A DNA stretch of 64,000 nucleotides, taken from assembly GCA_003194525.1 (NCBI GenBank), contig NBIV01000010.1, positions 558,001-622,000 on the forward strand. The letters run 5' to 3'. A program made the position numbers and the translations under genes. A model generated the notes under the pieces. It was given only the letters and a program-made list of their open reading frames with translations. It was not told the origin of the DNA and ran no database searches. Shown here one piece after another: positions 1-11,847 of this stretch. The stretch is from Gracilariopsis chorda. Taxonomy: Eukaryota; Rhodophyta; Florideophyceae; Gracilariales; Gracilariaceae. Position 1 is the first letter of the stretch. The number at the start of each line of letters is the position of its first letter.

Positions 1-59
1 CAGTCGGCCCTTTGGTTCCACGCGATGGCAGGCACCTCAACGGTACCAAAAGTGCTTTG

Positions 60-623
60 CACCGACTCCATCATGGTTTGCTACGGTACTTCAACCGACT
101 GCGTCCTGCGAATGCCATTGTGGCCATTGATGCCCTGACCAGTTATCTTCCGGTCTGGGCACGCCGGTAGGCTCAAAATGATGGCCTCCGCCGCTTCCGG
201 GACCACGTCCAGCACGCGCTGTACCAGGCGGTGACCTTCAATGTGGGAGCTCTTTCCCAGGTAATTGACGATAAGACCTCGAATGGTACTTCTTATAACC
301 AACAGGCTGCCGTGGGGCTGATTCAACCATTCGGTGGTCCAGCCGCGACCAAACCGACCGGCTTTAAACAACGAACTTCCACCGGCTTCAATTCCCATTC
401 AGGTGTTCCTTCCATGGCTCCACTCGGTACTGCATCCCCTTTGGCTCAACTGACGCAGACCCATCAGGTGTATCCCAATCGTCCTCCACCATTTCCGGTT
501 ACACAGTTTTTACCAGCTGGTCAAGCTGGTCTCTCGACTGGTACATCTCCCATGGCAGGTACTACTTCTGGTGGTGGCTCCAGTGCCGTTGGGTCGGCTG
601 GTGGTGGACGTGGCAGGGGATAG
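60..623 (+). CDS. Unrecognised open frame, plus strand, partial
   Basis: The plus strand stays largely open here, and from 231 an uninterrupted frame of 130 codons ends in a Pro/Thr/Ser/Gly-rich tail closing with GGGRGRG. Upstream, in the same direction, NAIVAIDALTSYLPVW and FRDHVQHALYQAVTF look like genuine protein rather than the shadow of a minus-strand gene. I do not recognise a family. A gag-like protein of another retroelement, cut by the window edge, is one possibility. A chance frame inside an LTR is the other. Confidence 0.25.
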
Positions 624-841
624 AATCCGCCAGTGCTTACGTTACCTCTCGGTCAGGGGAGTCGACGGGGCGGCTATGGTACTTGATCTCCGTCTGGTTA
701 TGTTCCTTAAGATGCGGTTTTCTTCGTCGTTTTTGCACAATTTTGTGAGTGCCAACATGCGTAAATGTGTTCTGTTGTTAGCTGAGTTGTTGTTAGTTTC
801 TTTTTAGTTATTCACCTCATGTCATTGCTTCAAAAATTTCT

Positions 842-857
842 CCCCCCCCCTCCTTAG
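842..857 (-). other. Polypurine tract, 3' copy
   Basis: On the minus strand this is a purine run (CTAAGGAGGGGGGGGG) lying just beyond the integrase tail. That is where an LTR element primes plus-strand DNA next to its 3' LTR. The same core recurs at 4254-4267. Confidence 0.5.
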
Positions 858-1239
858 CGTCCATGCACGGCATAAGCGTTGAGGGATCCAGTTGGTGGGG
901 TTTCATTTCGTTTGCGCCAATACCTTATGAGGATGTTATTGGGTATGTGTTGGGGCGGTTAAATGGTGTCATGGAACGCTATCCACCCATACCACCGTAC
1001 ATGGTACCGAATTCCCGATATGGTGAACTCGTGACCGATGATGGATTCAATGATTACTTCGGTTTCTTTTGGTACATTTCCAAGAGGTTTTGTTGCGTTC
1101 CATTGTGGTGGTGTTCCATTTCCAATTGTTGAAGCAGTGGGAGCGACCGTAGGGTCGGCGGTTACCGTCTTTGCTCCAACTGGTTTAGTGCTCCCGCCGG
1201 GTGACGGACTAGACGGCGAGTCCCTGGGAGCTTGTGGTT

Positions 1240-3150
1240 ACAATTGGGTTGATGGAGCCGGAGCATGGGTTCTCTTTGTTCCACCAAGAACCTTGGTTGG
1301 TACTTTGGCCTGCGGGGCTTTTGTAACCCTATCAACCAAAACGGTGTTCTCTAAACCGCCTTCCAGGATTGTTACCGTGTGTTCGTCCGGTCTCCTAACC
1401 TCGTAAGGAGTTGGCTCCGGCAGTAGTTTGGAGTTTATCTCCTCTGCTACCATCCGGTCCTCGTTCTCGTCCTTCGGGACTGCCTGAGCACCATTTGGTG
1501 GGACATCCACGAAAAAGTAGTCCCCGACTTCCACTTTGATAATTTCTTTCAGCATCTGGTCGAAGTAATTCTTGTACCTCTTCTGGGCTGCGGTCATCTT
1601 TGATGATGCTACAGCAAGGGTTTCCCTCAAACTTCATAGAATATCCCTCTTCACCTGAGCGGCAGATTGTGTCCCAGAGACACGGCGGTTCGTCGGACCA
1701 GCTTGGACAATCATACCTAGAGGGTGTCGTGACAAAACCAAATCAAAGGGAGTGGTTTCTGCTGAGCGATATTCCTGTAGGTTGTAAGCGTACATCAAGG
1801 GCTGTACGAACTCACCCCAATCCGATTGGTGTTCAGCTACGTAATGGCGCAATCGTTCCACATGGGTTTTGTTAAACCTTTCCACTTTCCCATTGGTCTG
1901 GGGGTGGTACGCAGTCGTGAAATAGTGCTTCAAACCTACCATGGTACAAACTGATTCGAAAAACTTCAAAGCCAGGTTAGAAATAATATAGGTGAGGAGG
2001 TAGGGTGGAGGACCGTACGGATATACGAAACGGTTTAGAAATGCTTCCGCTACAACCGGTGTGGTTGTGCGCTTGACGAGGACTGCACTCGTGAGCTTCG
2101 TAAACCGATCGGTGACTACCATGACGTGCTTATACCCTTTTGAGATTTCCGGAAGTGGTCCTAATAGGTCAATAGCAATGAAATCCAAGGAGCCAGCCAC
2201 GGGGAATAGCTTCATAAACTTACGATGTTCCGAATACCACCACCGGTCTTAACGCACGAGGTGCATGTAGCAACATAGGTAGAGACCCCGTGAGGAAGCA
2301 GGGGCCAGTAGAAGTCTCTCCTTAGGGCGTCGTACATTCGTGTACCTCCCGGATGACCTGCCGACCGTTGCCGGTGAGCAAGGTGTAGAACTCTTTGGCG
2401 AAGGGACTCCGGAATGACCTTTTGGAGCAGGCCATCCAAGGTGGATCGCCTGACTAAATAACCTTCATAGTCCACATCGAACTGCGTATCCTTCCGCCCA
2501 ACAAGTCGTAGCAATGACTTGCAATACCTATCGGTTGCATCCTCTCGCAAGAATTCCTCTTTGGTAATAGGGGAATATTCCTCCTCCTCCACCGCAAAAA
2601 CTCTACTCGGTGCATCGTCTGCTACGATAACCTGACGGATTTCTTCCACTTTATACAAGAAGGTACCTACTTCTGTTTTTTTTTCCTGTCCATCCTTAAC
2701 CAATTGGATAGTGAAGCACGGAATATCGTCCTCCACTGATTCCTTTTCCAACCCATTGGTATTCAAGCGTGACATAGCATCGGCCGCGTTATGCTTTATC
2801 CCTGGGCGGTATTGTACCTCATACCAAAACTCTGAGGCTCTCAACCGCCATCTGGCTAGCCGTCCGGAAGCATTTGTGAGGCCCAATATCCACCTTAATG
2901 CATCGTGATCTGTCCGCAGGGTAACCTTCTTTCCATATAGGTAAGGATGGAGCTTCAGCATGCTCCACACCACCGCTAGGCATTCCTTCTCCGTCACGGT
3001 GCAGTTCTGCTCGGCTCTGGTGAGCAAACTACTCCAGTAACCGATTGGTGCCTTGCTCCCATCCGCTTGGTCCTGAATAAGGCAGCATCCTATCTGGGTG
3101 GAAAACGCGTCCGTATCAAGGGTGTAGTGATACCCAGACTTGGGTAAAGC
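1240..3150 (-). pseudogene. Ty3/gypsy RNase H and integrase region (fossil)
   Basis: The upper part reads as RNase H (DTDAFSTQIG, then TEKECLAVVWSM and RTDHDALRW), continuing into an integrase H2C2-type zinc-binding segment (HRQRSAGHPGG and CTSC). The lower part is the DDE integrase core, recognisable from DFIAIDLLGPLP, the AYHPQTNGKVERFN box and its downstream helices. A C-terminal tail follows with the AQKRYKNYFD...VGDYFFV pattern usual after Ty3 integrases. It is part of the broken element covering 1-8050 and is not expected to make protein. Confidence 0.8.
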
Positions 3151-3349
3151 CAATATTGGTAGCGAGATCAGGGCAGCTTTCAGTCCCTGAAAAGCCTCGA
3201 TCTCGTCCTTCTGAAGCTATCCAAACCGATTTGGTTGTCACTTTTGAAGTTTCCTATTTAGGGGAGCTGCAATCTTGGCAAACCCCTTGATAAAACGATG
3301 GTAGACGTTGCAAAAACCAATGAAGGAGCGGATATACGTTTGGATCTAT

Positions 3350-4070
3350 GGGAGCAGAGCTCCCTGAACCCCTCGGATATTCCTTTCAGCTACCCGTAGG
3401 CGTTCTGGGCTGATCATATGGCCCAGATACTTCACCTTGTGGTCGAAGATCACACATTTGCGTGACTTGAGCGCCCCCCCCGCATTCTTCAGGAGCTGGA
3501 GCACCGTTCGGACGTGCCCAAAGTGCTCTTTAACCGATCGAAAATAGATGAATACGTCATCTATATACACCAGCGCGTTCTGCCATCTTACTTTTGATAG
3601 GATTATGTCCAGAGCTCTCTGAAACGTAGCAGGCGCGATGCGTAAACCAAATGGCATTCGCCAGAAACGGAAGAGACCAGCATGGCAGGTGAATGTAGTC
3701 TTGTACCTATCCTCCTCAGGTGTCTTCAATTGCCAGTGGCCGCAATTGGCATCTAGTGTGGTGAAGACTTTCACATCCCAGGGGGTATCGATACATTCGT
3801 CCATTCTGGGTATCGGATACGAATCCCTGACCGTAACGGCATTTAGTTTTCGATAGTCGATACAAAATCTGATTCTGGTGTCTCCCTTCTTCTGAAACAA
3901 TACCACTGGGCTGGCCCACCCCGCATATGGGCGCTCAATACCCCCTTCCTTCAACATCCTTTTCACCCCTTGGATTTCAACCTGTCGGGCTTTCGGACCT
4001 GCTCGATATGGTTGTTCATGTATCGGCTTAGCTCCGGGCCCCAAGTCGATACGGTGTTGCGTGGCCTTGA
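3350..4070 (-). pseudogene. Ty3/gypsy reverse transcriptase region (fossil)
   Basis: The palm and fingers of a Ty3/gypsy reverse transcriptase are readable: RFCIDYRKLNAVT, then LDANCGHWQL, FRFWRMPFGLRIAPATFQR and the catalytic box LVYIDDVFIY. The conserved order and spacing identify the family without ambiguity. It belongs to the broken element covering 1-8050. Confidence 0.85.
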
Positions 4071-4253
4071 TCAACCCTTTGTGGCTTCACTACATGGCAC
4101 TGAACGGATTCAATAGGTCGAGGATGCCGTCGTTACAAGGTTTCCATTCCCACCCTATGGTTACTTCCTGTTTCCAATTGGTATTTCCGTCCTGTGTCGG
4201 TGTTCCTTCGGCATTTGCCGGCATGGTTGAGTTCTTGTTTCCCGTAGTTGGTT

Positions 4254-4267
4254 CCCCCCCTCCTTAG
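4254..4267 (-). other. Second, internal copy of the polypurine tract
   Basis: CTAAGGAGGGGGGG on the minus strand repeats the tract at 842-857, but between the protease and reverse transcriptase regions. Central polypurine tracts are known in Ty1 and lentiviruses, so a priming role is possible. The evidence is only the repeated motif. Confidence 0.4.
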
Positions 4268-4409
4268 GGTGGAGTTCTCCGGACGACCTTAATGGTTTCA
4301 GGTTAAATATGCTACCCGGAGCAGGAGATGCAATTCCAACAACGGTTTTTTTGGTTAATATGACCATATGGTTGCTGAAGTTGCTTAAGCATACCTGAAA
4401 GGTTTAATT

Positions 4410-6620
4410 CGGTATGTTGTCCACGATACCGTTTGCCATCATTTTCATGTGTTTTTCCAATACCTTATGGTGGCTTTCTAGTGTTAACAAACCCCGCCGG
4501 TCGCATACAACTTTGGCTACCACTTGGTGCATGGGCGGAATTCGAATGGACTTCGCCAATGGAACCTTATTGGATAATGTCGCCGACGGAGTTTTCTGTC
4601 TCGGAGCTGATGCGGTTCTCGATTTGTGACGACCTAAAATGGCGACTCTCGGACCATTATGGAACAAAACCGTTCTAGTACGAGGCAAAATTGCCCGGAC
4701 ATAGTTGTTTATGAATGTAGTTCCAATGATACAATCCGTTGCCGATTGGTTGATCATGATAAACGGTACCCGGACCTTAAGGTTTCCCACGGCTACCATT
4801 AGGTCTACACTTCCACGGACCGCTAATGGTCGCTTATTTGCATCCATCAAAGAGGTTGTGATGTTATTCGGTCAGACCCTTTCCAATACCTTTGGGGATA
4901 GGAACTTCGCATTAACCATGTTTGGTCCAGCTCCCGTGTCCAAGATGGAGGTACACGAAACCAAATGGTTAACAGAAAACCCAAGGGTGATGTTTACCTT
5001 GTAGTTACAATATTTCAGAAAACAAATAGGTACCGATTGGTCTTATACTGCTTACTTTTCAGTGACCACAGGGCGAAACTCCATACAAGAACCAGCTGGT
5101 GCCGGTTGGCCTTCCGAATGGGACCGGTTGGGATTGGCCTGTGGCTTAACCTTTAGGCTTTTCGCGCCTAGGGTGGTACGGTGGCGGCTTCCTCTGCCGT
5201 CTCCGCACATGTGACCAGATTCACCTGTTGATTTCCAGGAGGTTGCTCGCTCTGAACCTGTCGGTTTCCATCCGCCTGGCCAAATACCACATGATGGTTT
5301 TGCTGACGCACCTGTAGCAGCGCTGCTCTAACCTGAGGGATGAAATGAGGACATGTCGTAGCAAAGTGGTGAGGTGACAGGCAAAACCAACAAAGGATAT
5401 TCCCAGTGGTAGGATACCTCTAAGCCATCCAGGTTCCGCGCATTGGAGTCCTGTCCATCGGTTGGACACGCGTTGTATGGTGCGAAGACCACTTACTCGG
5501 GAGTGGGGTCCTACCACTTGGTTTTATCGCAAGTACCTGTTGATCAGGGACGGATATCTGCGTGGCTGGCGCCGACACCTTTGAGGCTGATGTTACCATT
5601 GGGTACGTCGAGGCAGATGAAGAAGAGACCGATGCGGTTGCGTGCCCGGTGTGTACGAAGTGGACCGTGGATCCACCTGGTGTGATATCGTGCGCCGTGT
5701 CCTCTGAAGGTGACGAATAATGCTCCTCCAGGATCCTCCGTTTCGGATTGTCCTTGCCAGACTTGACAATCGTACTGGGCTGCCTTCAACTGGCTCAGTA
5801 AGTGTCTCCAAGGGCTTGGGCATATCGCGCGAGCTCTTTATAGTCCACCTTTTGTTTTGTCGCGAGGTAATTCCGCACCTGTGACCTAATGGCTTTGTCG
5901 ATGTTATCGGCGAATAATGGCTTCAACCGCGTGGTTCTGAATACATTACCACACCGGGAAGCCATCGCGAACAACGACTTCGCGAAATCCAATTTGGTTG
6001 GTCCTGACCTCTGATGGTAGCCTAGAAACTCAGTGTAAGCTTCCTGAATAACATCATGGTTCGCGTAGGTTTACAAAAGGTAGTTGAGGCCCTGCGGATA
6101 AGTCCGAAGCATCTCCGTTTGGTCCTCATCAACCGACATGGTATTTCCTTGCATCCTCCTATGGAGCAAGGATGCGGCCTGCTTCTTCAAGTAGAACTGA
6201 AATGACCACATGGCTGCACCTTCTGAAAAACCATTCTGGTCACAAGCAATCTTGAACCTTTGAAGGAATCAATGATCGCAATGAGATCATCACCTGTGAG
6301 AGTAGTATCACCCATTTGGAAACCAACCCGTTTGTACTGCTTGGTAATCTGCTGAGCAACCTGTGAGGTATACTCAGAATCCCGGTTCCGTAACCTGTAG
6401 GTCCTGTAGTCAACCGCCTTAGTGAACAAGTGGTTCAACGGCCGAATAACCTCCAGGTCCGAATCCGTATCGGAATCATTGTCATTGGATGATTCATACC
6501 GTTTGGTCTTTCCTTTATAGCTTTTGTTCACCTTCCGGCGGTGTTTTTCCTTCCTCGTTTTCCTATCTTGACTGTGCTCGTCATCCTCCGACGGCTCTAT
6601 ATCGGCACTAGAGTTCAAGG
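4410..6620 (-). pseudogene. Ty3/gypsy gag and protease region (fossil)
   Basis: Upstream of reverse transcriptase on the minus strand are several short open stretches. One at about 4.4-4.85 kb has the layout of a retroviral-type protease and spacer (VPFIMINQSATDCIIGTTFI resembles the second protease half). Stretches at 5.8-6.6 kb are Lys/Asp/Ser-rich and resemble gag. No zinc knuckle could be identified with confidence. Assignment rests mainly on position within the element. Confidence 0.5.
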
Positions 6621-8059
6621 ACTCAGGGTCCGACCCACTGCCTTTTCTCCTTCTACTATTGGTCTTCTTCTTTCCTCTTGGTCTCCGTCGCCGCTCATCC
6701 TCCGAGCTCGACGAACCAACATCATCAGGGTCTTCTCCTTTGGCTGCCTGCTTGGCTCTACCAGTTGGTTCCGGAAGGTATATATACCCCGGGCCTTCGT
6801 CTACCTGAAGGTCTGCCGGTTTCCGAAATGAGTCGGGAAGCTTTCCATCAGTTTGGTTAGTAGAAAGGGATGGCTGGATAGCCTGCGTGATCTATAAAAC
6901 CTGTGGGTTACCCTAAGTGGTTGGTTTCAGTACTGGGACGGTTTGCAGGCTCTGCCGGGCCACCAATTGGTGCTCCCGGAGGGACTCCTGTACCATTTGG
7001 TCAACATATTCCCGAGCGCTCTGCTCCAAGAATTGGAAAAACAATGCGGGTATTTGGTCTGCCAGCTAGTGTGTAGCACGGCCAACCTCCATCTTGGAAA
7101 TTTTATCCAAATCCAACTTGGGTAGCACCATTTTAGGTTTTCCGTTTCCTTTTCTTCTACCAGTTGGTCAGATGTGGCACCGGTCCTCGGCCCCACCGGG
7201 GACGCGGTCTCTACCACATTGGTTACTGGAGGAGTGGCATCCTCTGCCGTCTGCTTCCCTTCGTCGGCATAGACCTGTACGGTAGTTCTTCTCAATAGTT
7301 TCTACGGGTTGTCCAATACTGGTTCAACGAATCCCTGGGACGAGCCCGAGCCCGTTCCTCGATTCGATGAACCTCTGGACCTTGTGCTCGGTTGCGGCAT
7401 ATCCAATTGGTAAACTGATGGTTCACTAAATCGCTTTCTAGTGATAAACAAACCAAACGGTGTCCAAAATAGACTTCCTTCCTAATCTTTTCTTTCCAAA
7501 ACCAATAGGTGTAGTTCCCACTCTAGGTCGGGAGACCAAAATGTGGTGCAACCAATCAGGTGTCATGTACCAGCGGGGTAGTGCGTTTGGAAAGACTTTG
7601 GCGGGAGCGCGACGAGGGCTCGAACTGAAGGGTGGAAGTTGGGTAACCGAGTGGGTGTGGCAGCACGAAACCACTAGGGGCGCAAGATAGCCAGGCGGGC
7701 TTACCGTAACCAATTGGTAGTGTTGGTAGTACGGCACACACGAGTTAGTAAATCCTGATTAGTCTTAGCTGAACCAAGAGGTTTACTGTAGAAACCAGTT
7801 GGTATCACACTTAGCCAAGAGGTGCTTGCCTTTACCACACTTGGTGAGGGAGCGCTGCACCCACCTTAAGGGTGAGCGAGGCCCAACCTTAGGTGCACTC
7901 GGCTACGTGGCATACGTTGGAGCCGGCCCTAGGGGCCTGGCCCCACACCACAGTAGCGGGGTGTCACTACCTATCTAGAATAATTAAATAAATTAGTAAA
8001 TTAGTTAGTTAGCCACTCTAACCCAAGTGGCACACTCACCAATTGGTCCAGCGCGCGTT

Positions 8060-10276
8060 GCACTGCCCATGTGGTTAGATGTCACTTTATCACAGACCTA
8101 CCGAAGAAGAAGGACAGAAGATTTGAAAGTGGTTCCGTACAATCCAGATCTCACAATAAAGTACAAGCCTCACATCAATGTTGTAAGAATCCAAGTTGAA
8201 AGTGCTGTAGCATACCTTATGAATTATGCTTTAAAGAGTGCCAAAGAACAGCATTTGGTTGTATCAAGTCGAACGGAAAGCCAATCAAGTGCACAGAGCG
8301 ACATGCTTCAAAATGAGATCAGGGCGTACATGAGAGCGAGAGTGGTGGGCGCGGTTGAAGCTGCATGGAACCTCTTTGAGTTCAGGCATGTTCGTATCAA
8401 TCCAACTGTACAGGCACTTGACAAACATCTCCGTGGAGAGCGACAGGTTTTGATTCAAAACGTAAGACTGCCTAGACGTCTGAAGTCTTCCCTGCTGGAA
8501 AGATATTTCAAACGACCCTCCCGGTAAATGGACTTGGACTACATGACATACTACGAGACTGTACTTGTATACGATAAGCGACCACGATCTGTACCACAGT
8601 CTGACTCTACTCGGGGTGGAGGACGTCCACGAATGTACGTCGCGCAACGATCCGAAAACGATCAAACTGTGACTCGAACTAGATTTTCTTCTCCCGGAAA
8701 TCTCGAACTCTTCGCTCTTCGAATATTGCTCATGAACTCTGCATTCATCTCCTTTGATGATCCGAAAGGTGTTGGGAGTGAATCCCACTCAACTTATAGA
8801 GAAGTGGCAGTAGCCCGTGGACTATATATCCATGGTGACGAGTACGGAACGGCTTTTGATGAGGCAGTGAGATACCATCTACTCCTGCTGAGGTGCGTTA
8901 CTTGGTCTTCACTTCCTTTCAACAAGGAGTGAATCCTAAAACTGTGATTGAAAAACACGAACGGGCTCTAATTGCAGATACAACCGAGGGAAACAGAGCA
9001 CAAAGAGGAGAAGAACTACTTCGAAGAATCATTGAGATTTCGGACAGACATGGTGGTCGGATTATCAGAAACGATCCCTTCTTTCACCATACTGTATCAC
9101 AAATTCATCTCAGAGAGAGCGAAATCCAATTAGCAGAGGAACGAGCGGACGTATGTCGCAGCTCTTCTTCAAGGTCCAGGCGAAGGTTAAAAGAGCGATA
9201 TGATGATCTGAAAGAAGGCCAGAAGCAAGTCTTTGACAAAATAATGAGAGAAATACAATACCAAGAGAGAATGAGAGAGTCTGAAAGACTCAACACACAG
9301 GGAAGCGTTTTTGTTCTTACAAGGACGGGCGGGGACAGGAAAGACCTATCTCTTATCTTTGCTGAGAGATATTGTTGAGCACGAAAGTCTTTTGGTGCAG
9401 ATGACAGCCACTACAGGTAATGCTGCTGCACTATATGAAGATGGAATAACGTTGCATAGTTTGCTTGGATGGGGAGTTGATGACAACAACGACTCGCAAA
9501 GTAGAGAGCGTCAGACACTTTCCAAGTACGGACCACGATCACAGAGAGCAGAACTAATACGGAAAACCATTTTGCTGGTAATTGATGAAGCTTCAATGTG
9601 CCTGAAAATGCTCTTCGAGGTTGTGAACGCTGTACCACAGGACGTAAGAAACTGTACGAAAGACTTTGGAGGCATGGTAGTAGTTATGGCAGGCGACTAT
9701 ATGCAACTGCTTCCAGTGGTTCCAAGAACGAGAACAGTATCTGAAAGGGATGAAACAATTCGTTTTACTCCAGTGAATCTCGTACGGGAGCTTCCATGGT
9801 ACTCTTGCGAGCTTTGGGACAGAAGAGTCAAAGTTCTACGCCTTACAGAACAGGTTCGTCAACAAGATGATCCTGGTTTTGCGATAAGTTTGCTCAGTCT
9901 TGGTCGTGGGATGTTCCCAGCATCTGTGAGGCTTCCACTCAAGTATAATTCAGATTTATACGAAGCATACAAGTTGCTGTGGAAATGGTTTACAACACGG
10001 AAGAGAGAAGATGTCAATCTCAACCGATTGATTGTTGTGACAACAAATCAAGTAGTGGAGGAATATAACCAAAACGCATTGGAGTAATTTCCAGGAAGGA
10101 TGCTTGAATTGAATTCGGCAAAGACAATCGTTTCCAATCGAGGGACAATCGGTGAAAACTTTCACACAAATAGTATCATTCGACTTGAACTGACGTATTA
10201 TTACGCTCCGACTGGATTCCCTCACCATCATTTGAAACTGTAGCTCGGTGTTCTGGTTATGGCGATTCCAAATGTA
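8060..10276 (+). mobile_element. Helitron relic, 5' part (helicase region)
   Basis: Plus-strand coding matches Helitron Rep/helicase proteins. KVVPYNPDLTIKYKPHINV (about 8.13 kb), the ARVVGAVEAAWNLFEF segment (about 8.34 kb) and AVQ/ALDKHL are the usual Helitron block before the helicase. The Pif1-type helicase follows, with Walker A GRAGTGKT at about 9.33 kb, Walker B LLVIDEASM at about 9.58 kb, and GDYMQLLPVVP (motif III) at about 9.69 kb. The N-terminal replication initiator (HUH) part is missing. There is an in-frame TAA at 8525-8527, a frame change near 8.9 kb and another near 9.31 kb, so it is inactive. A GFPHHHLKL...GVLVMAIPNV segment runs up to the Tc1 insertion at 10277; the helicase resumes at 11848. 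Confidence 0.85.
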
Positions 10277-10303
10277 CAGTGCGCGCAACTCCTTTAAGCA
10301 CAC
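10277..10303 (+). repeat. Tc1 left terminal inverted repeat
   Basis: Begins CAGTGCGCGCAACT and is the reverse complement of 11821-11847 with one mismatch. It is preceded by TA. Confidence 0.9.
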
Positions 10304-10518
10304 GCACCCAACTGACAAAAAAAAAAGTGTTCTGCGTCTGCAAGCATGACACAAATGATGTTTGCACACACAAAACAAGAGTGTCAAACATAAACTATAG
10401 AACCGTTTGCACCAGCTCCATATCATTCGGACCACATGTGCAAATCATGCCGCGAAACGTCTTTAGGCACGCGAAACAGTATATGACACAAATAATAAAA
10501 CCCTAAGTCTTCATTCGC

Positions 10519-11523
10519 TCAGTACTTTGTAACACTGCCACGTTTGTCCATCACTGCCAAGAGACGTTTAGGAATAGATCGAAAGAGCTTTTGCATGTAA
10601 TGTGCCGTCAAACTGCGCCAAACAGTGACAATGGACTCCTTCAAATCCTCAACATTGTCAAACTGCTTTCCGTTGCCGTACACCTTCCTAGCCATTAGTC
10701 CCCAAAAGTTTTCTATAATATTTAGGTCTGGAGACTTAGCCGGCCATGGTAGAGTACGAACGTGTTGTGCATGTAGCCAGTTTCGCGTATAATTAGAGCG
10801 ATGAATTGAAGCATTATCTTGTTGGAAGATCCAGGTTGACATTGGTCCAAAAATTTCTGCAGTCCACGGTAGTAAACCAAGCTCCAAAGCCTCACAATAC
10901 TTCCTAGAATCCTGAGTGCCAGTCAAAAACATCAACTCACTCACCCCGTAGAAAGATATAGCTCCCCAGACCATGACCGAATTACCTCCTCCGACACGGG
11001 AGGACAAGCGTCTCGGTTCCGTCCTTAAATCATGCCAATAATATGACAGTCCATCAGGGCCACCTATAATGAACTTCTTCTCATCTGAGAAAACAACTTT
11101 GTTCCAAAAATATTCTCCCTTCGAAATATTGCGCCGGGCCCATTGAATACGTGCAACTTTATGGGCTTCGGTCATCTTCGGGCCCTGCTTCATCTTGGAA
11201 TGTTTCAGATTCTCATCCTCTTTGAGTACCTGCTGTACGCGGCGCACGGATAGCGGCAGATTAAGGTCATTTTTGAGGTCAGAAGCACTGGCATTTCCTT
11301 TTCGCGTTTCGCGCAGAAGAGCGCGATGTTGCTGCAGAGAGATTTTTCGGAGTTTCCTCGCAATAGACATGGGTTTATACCGGGTTTTGGAACTGAGCAA
11401 GCTGCGTACAGCTCCTACGGAGCACTGGAAATGATCTGCTATCTGTTGGAGAGACATTCCTTCATGGCGGAGTGCAGATATTTGCCCTTTTTCGTATTGG
11501 GTCAATTACTTACCTCTTGCCAT
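10519..11523 (-). pseudogene. Tc1 transposase, DD34E, with one in-frame stop near the start
   Basis: Reading from ATG at 11521-11523 gives MARGK, a TAA at 11506-11508, then 327 uninterrupted codons starting LTQYEKGQI, the usual Tc1 opening. A paired-type helix-turn-helix (SLQQIADHFQCSVGAVRSLL) is followed by the catalytic DDE core: D in VVFSDEKKF, D in IFQQDNASIH, and E in SPDLNIIENFWG, with 34 residues between the second D and E, which defines the Tc1 group. The protein ends VTKY, as Tc1 transposases do. Apart from the single stop it looks whole. A start downstream of the stop would lose only about a dozen residues before the first helix, so activity is not excluded. Confidence 0.88.
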
Positions 11524-11820
11524 TTTTGGAGCTACGAAGGACATAGGAGGGAAGGGAAACACTGGCAGTAACAGGTAATAAGGATTATGAGGCAAAAGAT
11601 TTGAATTCTGAGGAAGTTCCGCCTTTTTCATGACATGTGTCATATAATATTTCGCGTGTTTAAAGGAATTTCATGACATTTTTTATTGATATCATAACCT
11701 TAGATGATTTCTATGGGGAGAAGTGACTACAACTGTTGTTAGTAGGCTAATGTTGAACGTGCAAGCACAGCTTTGTGCTGCTGCTGCATGCTCAATTTGC
11801 CAATAAAGGCTTGTTGCATG

Positions 11821-11847
11821 GTGTGCTTAAAGCAGTTGCGCGCACTG
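11821..11847 (-). repeat. Tc1 right terminal inverted repeat
   Basis: Mirror of the repeat at 10277-10303, followed by TA at 11848-11849. Confidence 0.9.

Larger units (their letters stand above)
1..8050 (-). mobile_element. Old Ty3/gypsy LTR retrotransposon, broken
   Basis: The minus strand carries, from high to low coordinates, a gag-like region (about 6.6-5.2 kb), a protease/spacer region (about 4.85-4.4 kb), reverse transcriptase (about 4.07-3.35 kb, with the YIDDVF active-site box), RNase H followed by an integrase zinc-binding region (about 3.15-2.2 kb), the integrase core (about 2.2-1.64 kb) and its C-terminal tail (about 1.63-1.24 kb). The order PR-RT-RH-IN is that of Ty3/gypsy. Coding is interrupted many times (roughly ten breaks), so this is an old fossil. 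A polypurine tract (minus strand) at 842-857 suggests the 3' LTR lies to its left, partly outside the window. I could not find a matching 5' LTR. The right edge is set where Helitron coding begins and the ACCNNNNGGT decamers stop (about 8.05 kb), so it is approximate. Confidence 0.8.
10277..11847 (-). mobile_element. Tc1-like DNA transposon inserted in the Helitron
   Basis: The element is 1571 bp, bounded by inverted repeats starting CAGTGCGCGCAACT and flanked on both sides by TA (10275-10276 and 11848-11849), the standard Tc1/mariner target duplication. The ends match over about 27 bp with one mismatch. A second inverted pair sits inside (10461-10490 against 11636-11665, core CACGCGAAA and TATATGACACA), giving the two-repeat IR/DR-like layout known in some Tc1 families. 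It carries one transposase gene on the minus strand. It interrupts the Helitron helicase and is therefore younger. Confidence 0.92.

Noticed and set aside
863-1406. Long plus-strand frames opposite the Ty3 integrase tail
   Set aside because: They are shadows of minus-strand coding, lack recognisable domains and are rich in unlikely residue runs.
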